From assembly GCA_963855995.1 (NCBI GenBank), contig OY979726.1, positions 8,408,701 to 8,472,700 of the forward strand: a stretch of DNA of 64,000 nt. Reading direction: 5' to 3'. The notes below the pieces were generated by a model. The model was not told the DNA's origin and did not search any database. It saw nothing but the letters and a program-made list of their open reading frames with translations. Below, in pieces: positions 1 to 12,000 of the stretch; positions within the stretch are counted from its first letter, which is position 1; each line of letters opens with the position of its first letter. This stretch comes from Muricea muricata. Its lineage: Eukaryota; Cnidaria; Anthozoa; Malacalcyonacea; Plexauridae. The translations under genes were made by a program, and so were the position numbers.

Positions 1-3000
1 GATTTTGATGATTAATTGTATAAGAACGTTTCTTTTTAGTCTGAAAGCATGTTGTAGGTTTCTCATTTCAACATGCTATTTTGCTCATGTCGATAGTTTG
101 AGCGCCGAAAACGTGATTGCGGACTTGCTAAGTTCTCCAATTTCGATTTAAAAGCTGTCTTTTAGGTCCGCGATTGCAATATATGATTGGGCTCAACTGG
201 TATATTTTAGTACTCGAAACATCATTTTAAGCTCTAAAACGTCGCCGTGATCGATTTGAGACGGCAATTTTTAGTTGGCAGTATGAGCATCTTGTTACGC
301 TCAAATCGCGTCGAGAACGCCTAAAACGCGATTTTGATTATTGTAAGAGCGTTTCTTTTCAGTTTCAAAGCAGGTTGTAGGTTTCTCATTTCAACATGCT
401 ATTTTGCTGATGTCGATAGTTTGAGCGCCGAAAACATGATTGCGGACTTCCTATAAGTTCTCCAATTTCGATTTAGAAGCTGTCTTTTAGTACCGCGATT
501 GCAATATATCATTGTGCTCAAGTCGTTCTTTTTAGCACTCAAAACATCATTTTAAGCTCTAAAACGTCGCCGTGATCTATTTGAGAAGGCAATTTTTAGT
601 TGGCAGTCTGAGCATGTTTTTACGCTCAAATCGCTTCCAGAACGCCTAAAACGTGATTTTGATGATTGTAAGAGCGTTTCTTTTCAGTCTCAATGCATGT
701 TGTAGGTTTCTTATTTCAACATTCTATTTTGCTGATGTCGATAGTTTAAGCGCCGAAAACATGATTGCGGACTTCCTATAAGTTCTCCAATTTCGATATA
801 GAAGCTGTCTTTTAGGTCCGCGATTGCAATATATCACTGGGCTCAACTCGTTCACTTTAGCACTCAAAAACTCATTTTAAGCTCTAAAACGTCGCCGTGA
901 TCGATTTGAGAAGGCAATTTTTAGTTGGCAGTCTGAGCATGTTTTTACGCTCAAATCGCTTCCACAACGCCTAAAACGTGATTTTTATGATTGTAAGAGC
1001 GTTTCTTTTCAGTCTTAATGCATGTTGTAGGTTTCGTATTTCAACATGCTATTTTGCTGATGTCGATAGTTTGAGCGCCGAAAACATGATTGCGGACTTC
1101 CTATAAGTTCTCCAATTTCGATATAGAAGCTGTCTTTTAGCTACGCGATTGCAATAAATCATTGTGCTCAACTCGTTCTTTTTAGCACTCAAAACATCAT
1201 TTTAAGCTCTAAAACATCGCCGTGATCGATTTGAGACGGCAATTTTTAGTTGGCAGTCTGAGCATGTTTTTACGCTCAAATCGCTTCCAGAACGCGTAAA
1301 ACGCGATTTTCATGATTGTAAGAGCGTTTCTTTTCAGTCTCAATGATTGTTGTAGGTTTCTAATTTCAACATGCTATTTTGCTGATGTCGATAGTTTGAC
1401 CGCCGAAAACATGATCAGCCTTGCTAAGTTCTAGAATTTCGATTTAGAAGCTGTCTTTTAGGTCCGCGATTGCAATATATCATTGGGCTCAACTCGTTCA
1501 CTTTAGCACTCAAAACATCATTTTAAGCTCTAAAACGTCGCCGTGATTGATTTGAGACGGCAATTTTTAGTTGGCAGTCTGAGTATGTTTTTACGCTCAA
1601 ATCGCTTCCAGATCGCTTAAAACGCGATTTTGATGATTGTAAGAGCGTTTCTTTTCAGTCTCAATGAATGTTGTAGGTTTCTCATTTCAACATGCTATTT
1701 TGCTAATGTCGGTAGTTTGAGCGCCGAAAACATGATTGCGGACATTTTAAGTTCTCTAATTTCGATTTAGAAGCTGTCTTTTAGGTACGCGATTTCAATA
1801 TATTATTGTGCTCAACTCGTTCATTTTAGCACTCAAAAAATCATTTTAAGCTATAAAACGTCGCCGTGATCGATTTGAGACGGCAATTTTTAGTGTGCAG
1901 TCTGAGCATGTTTTTACGCTCAAATCACTTCCAGAACGCCTAAAACGCGATTTTGATGATTGTAAGAGCGTTTCTTTTCATTCTCAAAGCATGTTGTAGG
2001 TTTCTAATTTCAACATGCTATTTTGCTGATGTCGATAGTTTGAGCGCCGAAAACATGATGGCGGACATGCTAAGTTCTCTAATTTCGATTTAGAAGCTGT
2101 CTTTTAGGTACGCGATTGCAATATATTATGGTGCTCAACTCGTTCATTTTAGCACTCAAAAAATCATTTTAAGCTCTAAAACGTCGCCGTGATCGATTTG
2201 AGAAGGCAATTTTTAGTTGGCAGTATGAGCATCTTTTTACGCTCAAATCGCTTCCACAACGCCTAAAACGTGATTTTGATGATTGTAAGAGCCTTTCTTT
2301 TCAGTCTCAATGCATGTTGTAGGTTTCTTATTTCAACATGTTTTTTTCTGATGTTGATAGTTTGAGTGCCGAAAACATGATTGCGGACTTCCTATAAGTT
2401 CTCCAATTTAAATATACAAGCTGTCTTTTAGGTACGCGATTGCAATATATCATTGTGCTCAACTCGTTCTTTTTAGCACTCAAAAACTCATTTTAAGCTC
2501 TAAAAGGTCGCCGTGATCGATTTGAGACGGATATTTTTAGCTGGCAGTCTGAGCATGTTTTTACGCTCAAATCGCTTCCAGAACGCCTAAAACGCAATTT
2601 TGATGATTGTAAGAACGTTTCTTTTCAGTCTCAAAGCATGTTGTAGGTTTCTCATTTCAACATGCTATTTTGCTGATGTCGATAGTTTGAGCGCCGAAAA
2701 CGTGATTGCGGACTTGCTAAGTTCTCCAATTTCAATTTAGAAGCTGTCTTTTAGGTCCGCGATTGCAATATATCATTGGGCTGAACTGGTATATTTTAGT
2801 ACTCGAAACATCATTTTAAGCTCTAAAACGTCGCCGTGATCGATTTGAGACGGCGATTTTTAGTTGGCAGGATGAGCATCTTTTTACGCTCAAATCGCGT
2901 CCAGAACGCCTAAAACGCGATTTTGATTATTGTAAGAGCGTTTCTTTTCAGTTTCAAAGAGGGTTGTAGGTTTCTCATTTCAACATGCTATTTTCATGAT

Positions 3001-6000
3001 GTCGATAGTTTGAGCGCCGAAAACATGATTGCGGACTTGCTAAGTTCTCCAATTTCGATTTAGAAGCTGTCTTTTAGCTGCGCGATTGCAATATATCATT
3101 GGGCTCAACTCGTTCACTTTAGAACTCATAACATCATTTTAAGCTCTAAAACGTCGGCGTGATCGATTTGAGACGGCAATTTTTAGTTGGCAGTCTGAGC
3201 ATGTTTTTACGCTCAAATCGCTTCCAGATCGCTTAAAACGCGATTTTGATGATTGTAAAAGCGTTTCTTTTCAGTCTCAATGCATGTTGTAGGTTTCTTA
3301 TTTCAACATGCTATTTTGCTGATGTCGATAGTTTTAGCGCCGAAAACATGATTGCGGACTTCCTATAAGTTCTCCAATTTCGATATAGAAGCTGTCTTTT
3401 AGGTACGCGATTGCAATATATCATTGTGCTCAACTCGTTCTTTTTAGCACTCAAAACATCATTTTAAGCTCTAAAACATCGCCGTGATCGATTTGAGACG
3501 GCAATTTTTAGTTGGCAGTCTGAGCATGTTTTTACGCTCAAATCGCTTCCAGAACGCCTAAAACGCGATTTTGATGATTGTAAGAGCGTTTCTTTTCAGT
3601 CTCAATGATTGTTGTAGGTTTCTAATTTCAACATGCTATTTTGCTGATGTCGATAGTTTGACCGCCGAAAACATGATCATCCTTGCTAAGTTCTAGAATT
3701 TCGATTTAGAAGCTGTCTTTTAGGTCTGCGATTGCAATATATCATTGGGCTCAACTGGTATATTTTAGTACTCGAAACATCATTTTAAGCTCTAAAACGT
3801 CGCCGTGATCGATTTGAGACGGCGATTTTTAGTTGGCAGTATGAGCATCTTCTTACGCTCAAATCGCGTCCAGAACGCCTAAAACGCGATTTTGATTATT
3901 GTAAGAGCGTTTGTTTTCAGTTTCAAAGAGGGTTGTAGGTTTCTCATTTCAACATGCTATTTTCATGATGTCGACAGTTTGAGCGCCGAAAACGTGATTG
4001 CGGACTTGCTAAGTTCTCCAATTTCGATTGAGAAGCTGTCTTTTAGCTGCGCGATTGCAATATATCATTGGGCTCAACTCGTTCACTTTAGAACTCAAAA
4101 CATCATTTTAAGCTCTAAAACGTCGGCGTGATCGATTTGAGACGGCAATTTTTAGTTGGCAGTCTGAGCATGTTTTTACGCTCAAATCGCTTCCAGATCG
4201 CTTAAAACGCGATTTTGATGATTCTAAGAGCGTTTCTTTTCAGTCTCAATGAATGTTGTAGGTTTCTCATTTCAACATGCTATTTTGCTGATGTCGATAG
4301 TTTGAGCGCCGAAAAAATGATTGCGGACATGCTAAGTTCTGCAATTTCGATTTAGAAGCTGTCTTTTAGGTACGCGATTGCAATATATCATTGTGCTAAA
4401 CTCGTTCATTTTAGCACTCAAAACATCATTTTAAGCTCTAAAATGTCGCCGTGATCGATTTGAGACGGCCATTTTTAGTTGGCAGTCGGAGCATGTTTTT
4501 ACGCTCAAATCGCTTCCAGAACGCCTAAAACGCGATTTTGATGATTGTAAGAGCGTTTCTTTGCAGTCTCAATGAATGTTGTAGGTTTCTCATTTCAACA
4601 TGCTATTTTGCTGATGTCGGTAGTTTGAGCGCCGAAAACATGATTGCGGACATGCTAAGTTCTCTAATTTCGATTTAGAAGCTGTCTTTTAGGTACGCGA
4701 TTGCAATATATTATTGTGCTCAACTCGTTCATTTTAGCTCTCAAAACATCATTTTAAGCTCTAAAACGTCGCCGTGCTCGATTTGAGACGGCAATTTTTA
4801 GTTGGCAGTCTTAGCATGTTTTTACGCTCAAATTACTTCCAGAACGCCTAAAACGCGATTTTGATGATTGTAAGAGCGTTTCTTTTCATTCTCAAAGCAT
4901 GTTGTAGGTTTCTAATTTCAACATGCTATTTTGCTGATGTCGATAGTTTGAGCGCCGAAAACATGATGGCGGACTTCCTATAAGTTCTTCAATTTCGATA
5001 TAGAAGCTGTCTTTTAGGTCCGCGATTGCAATATATCATTGGGCTCAACTGGTTCACTTTAGCACTCAAAAACTCATTTTAAGCTCTAAAACGTCGCCGT
5101 GATCGATTTGAGAAGGCAATTTTTAGTTGGCAGTCTGAGCATGTTTTTACGCTCAAATCGCTTCCACAACGCCTAAAACGTGATTTTGATGATTGTAAGA
5201 GCGTCTCTTTTCAGTCTCAATGCATGTTGTAGGTTTCTTATTTCAACATGTTTTTTTCTGATGTCGATAGTTTGAGCGCCGAAAACATGATTGCGGACTT
5301 CCTATAAGTTCTCCAATTTAAATATAGAAGCTGTCTTTTAGGTACGCGATTGCAATATATCATTTTGCTCAACTCGTTCTTTTTAGCACTCAAAAACTCA
5401 TTTTAAGCTTTAAAACGTCGCCGTGATCAATTTGAGACGGATATTTTTAGTTGGCAGTCTGAGCATGTTTTTACGCTCAAATCGCTTCCAAAACGCCTAA
5501 AACGCGATTTTGATAATTGTAAGAGCGTTTCTTTTCAGTCTGAAAGCATGTTGTAGGTTTCTCATTTCAACATGCTATTTTGCTGATGTCGATAGTTTGA
5601 GCGCCGAAAACGTGATTGCGGACTTGCTAAGTTCTCCAATTTCGATTTAGAAGGTGTCTTTTAGGTCCGCGATTGCAATATATCATTGGGCTCAACTCGT
5701 TCATTTTAGCAGTCAAAACATCATTTTAAGCTCTAAAACGTCGCCGTGCTCGATTTGAGACGGCAATTTTTAGTTGGCAGTCTGAGCATGTTTTTACGCT
5801 CAAATTACTTCCAGAACGCCTAAAACGCGATTTTGATGATTGTAAGAGCGTTTCTTTTCATTCTCAAAGCATGTTGTAGGTTTCTAATTTCAACATGCTA
5901 TTTTGCTGATGTCGATAGTTTGAGCGCCGAAAACATGATGGCGGACTTCCTATAAGTTCTCCAATTTCGATATAGAAGCTGTCTTTTAGGTCCGCGATTG

Positions 6001-9000
6001 CAATATATCATTGGGCTCAACTGGTTCACTTTAGCACTCAAAAACTCATTTTAAGCTCTAAAACGTCGCCGTGATCGATTTGAGAAGGCAATTTTTAGTT
6101 GGCAGTCCGAGCATGTTTTTACGCTCAAATCGCTTCCACAACGCCTAAAACGTGATTTTGATGATTGTAAGAGCGTCTCTTTTCAGTCTCAATGCATGTT
6201 GTAGGTTTCTTATTTCAACATGTTTTTTTCTGATGTCGATAGTTTGAGCGCCGAAAACATGATTGCGGACTTCCTATAAGTTCTCCAATTTAAATATAGA
6301 AGCTGTCTTTTAGGTACGCGATTGCAATATATCATTGTGCTCAACTCGTTCTTTTTAGCACTCAAAAACTTATTTTAAGCTTTAAAACGTCGCCGTGATC
6401 AATTTGTGACGGATATTTTTAGTCGGCAGTCTGAGCATGTTTTTACGCTCAAATCGCTTCCAAAACGCCTAAAACGCGATTTTGATAATTGTAAGAGCGT
6501 TTCTTTTCAGTCTCAAAGCATGTTGTAGGTTTCTCATTTCAACATGCTATTTTGCTGATGTCGATAGTTTGAGCGCCGAAAACGTGATTGCGGACTTGCT
6601 AAGTTCTCCAATTTCGATTTAGAAGCTGTCTTTTAGGTCCGCGATTGCAATATATCATTGGGCTCAACTCGTTCATTTTAGCAGTCAAAACATCATTTCA
6701 AGCTCTAAAACGTCGCCGTGATCGATTTGAGACGGCAATTTTTAGTTGGCAGTCCGAGCATGTTTTTACGCTCAAATCGCTTCCAGAACGCCTAAAACGC
6801 GATTTTGATGATTGTAAGAGCGTTTCTTTTCAGTCTCAATGATTGTTGTAGGTTTCTAATTTCAACATGCTATTTTGCTGATGTCGATAGTTTGACCGCC
6901 GAAAACATGATCAGCCTTGCTAAGTTCTAGAATTTCGATTTAGAAGCTGTCTTTTAGGTCCGCGATTGCAATATATCATTGGGCTCAACTCGTTCACTTT
7001 AGCACTCAAAAACTTATTTTAAGCTCTAAAACGTCGCCGTGATCGATTTGAGAAGGCAATTTTTAGTTGGCAGTCTGAGCATGTTTTTACGCTCAAATTG
7101 CTTCCACAACGCCTAAGACGTGATTTTGATGATTGTAAGAGCGTTTCTTTTCAGTCTCAATGCATGTTGTAGGTTTCTTATTTCAACATGTTTTTTTCTG
7201 ATGTCGATAGTTTGAGCGCCGAAAACATGATTGCAGACTTCCTATAAGTTCTCCAATTTAAATATAGAAGCTGTCTTTTAGGTACGCGATTGCAATATAT
7301 CATTGTGCTCAACTCGTTCTTTTTAGCACTCAAAAACTCATTATAAGCTCTAAAACGTCGCCGTGATCGATTTGAGACGGTTATTTTTAGTTGGCAGTCT
7401 GAGCATGTTTTTACGCTCAAATCGCTTCCAGAACGCCTAAAATGCGATTTTGATGATTGTAAGAACGTTTCTTTTCAGTCTCAAAGCATGTTGTAGGTTT
7501 CTCATTTCAACATGCTATTTTGCTGATCTCGATAGTTTGAGCGCCGAAAACGTGATTGCGGACTTGCTAAGTTCTCCAATTTCGATTTAGAAGCTGTCTT
7601 TTAGGTACGCGATTGCAATATATCATTGTGCTCAACTCGTTCATTTTAGCACTCAAAACATCATTTTAAGCTCTAAAACGTCGCCGTGATCGATTTGAGA
7701 CGGCAATTTTTATTTGGTAGTCCGAGCATGTTTTTACGCTCAAATCGCTTCCAGAACGCCTAAAACGCGATTTTGATGATTGTAAGAGCGTTTTTTTTCA
7801 GTCTCAATGATTGTTGTAGGTTTCTAATTTCAACATGCTATTTTGGTGATGTCGATAGTTTGACCGCCGAAAACATGATCAGCCTTGCTAAGTTCTAGAA
7901 TTTCGATTTAGAAGCTGTCTTTTAGGTCCGCGATTGCAATATATCATTGGGCTCAACTCGTTCACTTTAGCACTCAAAACATCATTTTAAGCTCTAAAAC
8001 GTCGCCGTGATCGATTTGAGACGGCAATTTTTAGTTGGCAGTCTGAGTATGTTTTTACGCTCAAATCGCTTCCAGATCGCTTAAAACGCGATTTTGATGA
8101 TTGTAAGAGCGTTTCTTTTCAGTCTCAATGAATGTGATAGGTTTCTCATTTCAACATGCTATTTTGCTGATGTCGGTAGTTTGAGCGCCGAAAACATGAT
8201 TGCGGACATGCTAAGTTCTAGAATTTCGATTTAGAAGCTGTCTTTTAGGTCCGCGATTGCAATATATTATTGTGCTCAACTCGTTCATTTTAGCACTCAA
8301 AAAATCATTTTAAGCTCTAAAACGTCGCCGTGATCGATTTGAGACGGCAATTTTTAGTGTGCAGTCTGAGCATGTTTTTACGCTCAAATCACTTCCAGAA
8401 CGCCTAAAACGCGATTTTGAGGATTGTAAGAGCGTTTCTTTTCAGTCTCAATGATTGTTGTAGGTTTCTAATTTCAACATGCTATTTTGCTGATGTCGAT
8501 AGTTTGACCGCCGAAAACATGATCAGCCTTGCTAAGTTCTAGAATTTCGATTTAGAAGCTGTCTTTTAGGTCCGCGATTGCAATATATCATTGGGCTCAA
8601 CTCGTTCACTTTAGCACTCAAAACATCATTTTAAGCTCTAAAACGTCGCCGTGATCGATTTGAGACGGCAATTTTTAGTTGGCAGTCTGAGTATGTTTTT
8701 ACGCTCAAATCGCTTCCAGATCGCTTAAAACGCGATTTTGATGATTGTAAGAGCCTTTCTTTTCAGTCTCAATGAATGTTGTTGGTTTCTCATTTCAACA
8801 TGCTATTTTGCTGATGTCGGTAGTTTGAGCGCCGAAAACATGATGGCGGACATGCTAAGTTCTCTAATTTCGATTTAGAAGCTGTCTTTTAGGTACGCGA
8901 TTGCAATATATTATTGTGGTCAACTCGTTCATTTTAGCACTCAAAAAATCATTTTAAGCTCTAAAACGTCGCCGTGATCGATTTGAGAAGGCAATTTTTA

Positions 9001-12000
9001 GTTTGCAGTATGAGCATCTTTTTACGCTCAAATCGCTTCCACAACGCCTAAAACGTGATTTTGATGATTGTAAGAGCGTTTCTTTTCAGTCTCAATGCAT
9101 GTTGTAGGTTTCTTATTTCAACATGTTTTTTTCTAATGTCGATAGTTTGAGTGCCGAAAACATGATTGCGGACTTCCTATAAGTTCTCCAATTTAAATAT
9201 AGAAGCTGTCTTTTAGGTACGCGATTGCAATATATCATTGTGCTCAACTCGTTCTTTTTAGCACTCAAAAACTCATTTTAAGCTCTAAAAGGTCGCCGTG
9301 ATCGATTTGAGACGGATATTTTTAGCTGGCAGTCTGAGCATGTTTTTACGCTCAAATCGCTTCCAGAACGCCTAAAACGCGATTTTGATGATTGTAAGAA
9401 CGTTTCTTTTCAGTCTCAAAGCATGTTGTAGGTTTCTCATTTCAACATGCTATTTTGCTGATGTCGATAGTTTGAGCGCCGAAAACGTGATTGCGGACTT
9501 GCTAAGTTCTCCAATTTCGATTTAGAAGCTGTCTTTTAGGTCCGCGATTGCAATATATCATTGGGCTCAACTCGTTCATTTTAACACTCAAAACATCATT
9601 TTAAGCTCTAAAACGTCGCCGTGATCGATTTGAGACGGCAATATTCAGTTGGCAGTCCGAGCATGTTTTTACGCTCAAATCGCTTCCAGAACGCCTAAAA
9701 CACGATTTTGATGATTGTAAGAGCGTTTCTTTTCAGTCTCAATGATTGTTAAAGGTTTCTAATTTCAACATGCTATTTTGCTGATGTCGATAGTTTGAGC
9801 GCCGAAAACGTGATTGCGGACTTGCTAAGTTCTCCAAGTTCGATTTAGAAGCTGTCTTTTAGGTCTGCGATTGCAATATATCATTGGGCTCAACTGGTAT
9901 ATTTTAGTATTCGAAACATCATTTTAAGCTCTAAAACGTCGCCGTGATCGATTTGAGACGGCGATTTTTAGTTGGCAGTATGAGCATCTTTTTACGCTCA
10001 AATCGCGTCCAGAACGCCTAAAACGCGATTTTGATTATTGTAAGAGCGTTTCTTTTCAGTTTCAAAGAGGGTTGTAGGTTTCTCATTTCAACATGCTATT
10101 TTCATGATGTCGATAGTTTGAGCGCCGAAAACATGATTGCGGACATGCTAAGTTCTCCAATTTCGATTTAGAAGCTGTCTTTTAGGTACGCGATTGCAAT
10201 ATATCATTGTGCTCAACTCATTCATTTTAGCGCTCAAAACATCATTTTAAGCTCTAAAACGTCGCCGTGATCGATTTGAGACGGCAATTTTTAGTTGGCA
10301 GTCCGAGCATGTTTTTACGCTCAAATCACTTCCAGAACGCCTAAAACGCGATTTTGATGATTGTAAGAGCGTTTCTTTTCATTCTCAATGCATGTTGTAG
10401 GTTTCTAATTTCAACATGCTATTTTGCTGATGTCGATAGTTTGAGCGCCGAAAACATGATTGCGGACTTCCTATAAGTTCTTCAATTTCGATATAGAAGC
10501 TGTCTTTTAGGTCCGCGATTGCAATATATCATTGGGCTCAACTCGTTCACTTTAGCACTCAAAAACTCATTTTAAGCTCTAAAACGTCGCCGTGATCGAT
10601 TTGAGAAGGCAATTTTTAGTTGGCAGTCTGACCATGTTTTTACGCTCAAATCGCTTCCACAACGCCTAAAACGTGATTTTATGATTGTAAGAGCGTTTCT
10701 TTTCAGTCTCAATGCATGTTGTAGGTTTCTTATTTCAACATGTTTTTTTCTGATGTCGATAGTTTGAGCGCCGAAAACATGATTGCGGACTTCCTATAAG
10801 TTCTCCAATTTAAATATAGAAGCTCTCTTTTAGGTACGCGATTGCAATATATCATTGTGCTCAGCTCGTTCTTTTTAGCACTCAAAAACTCATTTTAAGC
10901 TCTAAAACGTCGCCGTGATCGATTTGAGACGGATATTTTTAGTCGGCAGTCTGAGCATGTTTTTGCGCTCAAATCGCTTCCAGAACGCCTAAAACGCGAT
11001 TTTGATGATTGTAAGAACGTTTCTTTTAAGTCTCAAAGCATGTTGTAGGTTTCTCATTTCAACATGCTATTTAGCTGATGTCGATAGTTTGAGCGCCGAA
11101 AACATGATCAGCCTTGCTAAGTTCTAGAATTTCGATTTAGAAGCTGTCTTTTAGGTACGCGATTTCAATATATTATTGTGCTCAACTCGTTCATTTTAGC
11201 ACTCAAAAAATCATTTTAAGCTATAAAACGTCGCCGCGATCGATTTGAGACGGCAATTTTTAGTTGGCAGTCTGAGCATGTTTTTACGCTCAAATCACTT
11301 CCAGAACGTCTAAAACGCGATTTTGATGATTGTAAAAGCGTTTCTTTTCATTCTCAAAGCATGTTGTAGGTTTCTAATTTCAACATGCTATTTTGCTGAT
11401 GTCGATAGTTTGAGCGGCGAAAACATGATTGCGGACTTCCTATAAGTTCTCCAATTTCGATTTAGAAGCTGTCTTTTAGCTGCGCGATTGCAATATATCA
11501 TTGGGCTCAACTCGTTCACTTTAGAACTCAAAACATCATTTTAAGCTCTAAAACGTCGGCGTGATCGATTTGAGACGGCAATTTTTAGTTGGCAGTCTGA
11601 GCATGTTTTTACGATCAAATCGCTTCCAGATCGCTTAAAACGCAATTTTGATGATTCTAAGAGCGTTTCTTTTCAGTCTCAATGAATATTGTAGGTTTCT
11701 CATTTCAACATGCTATTTTGCTGATGTCGATAGTTTGAGCGCCGAAAACATGATTGCGGACATGCTAAGTTCTCCAATTTCGATTTAGAAGCTGTCTTTT
11801 AGGTACGCGATTGCAATATATCATTGTGCTCAACTCATTCATTTTAGCACTCAAAACATCATTTTAAGCTCTAAAACGTCGCCGTGATCGATTTGAGACG
11901 GCAATTTTTAGTTGGCAGTCCGAGCATGTTTTTACGCTCAAATCGCTTCCAGAACGCCTAAAACGCGATTTTGATGATTGTAAGAGCGTTTCTTTGCAGT

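Noticed and set aside
3892-4131. Open frame of 79 codons in the satellite, identical at 23638-23877, with relatives at 33340 and 63433
   Set aside because: Stop-free stretch of a tandem repeat; repeated because the DNA is repeated. Starts and ends vary with monomer type and no domain is visible.
6645-6842. Frames at 6645-6842, 47406-47612 and 48128-48331
   Set aside because: Satellite-derived, crossing monomer borders, with no conservation across monomers.
7178-7420. Minus-strand 80-codon frame with CSDC, identical at 25953-26195
   Set aside because: Same reason: satellite sequence, and the other strand is open in sister monomers. One CxxC pair alone is not a zinc site.
9501-9520. Partial likeness to a CENP-B box (TTCGatttA)
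   Set aside because: Only the first half fits; the required CGGG part is absent.
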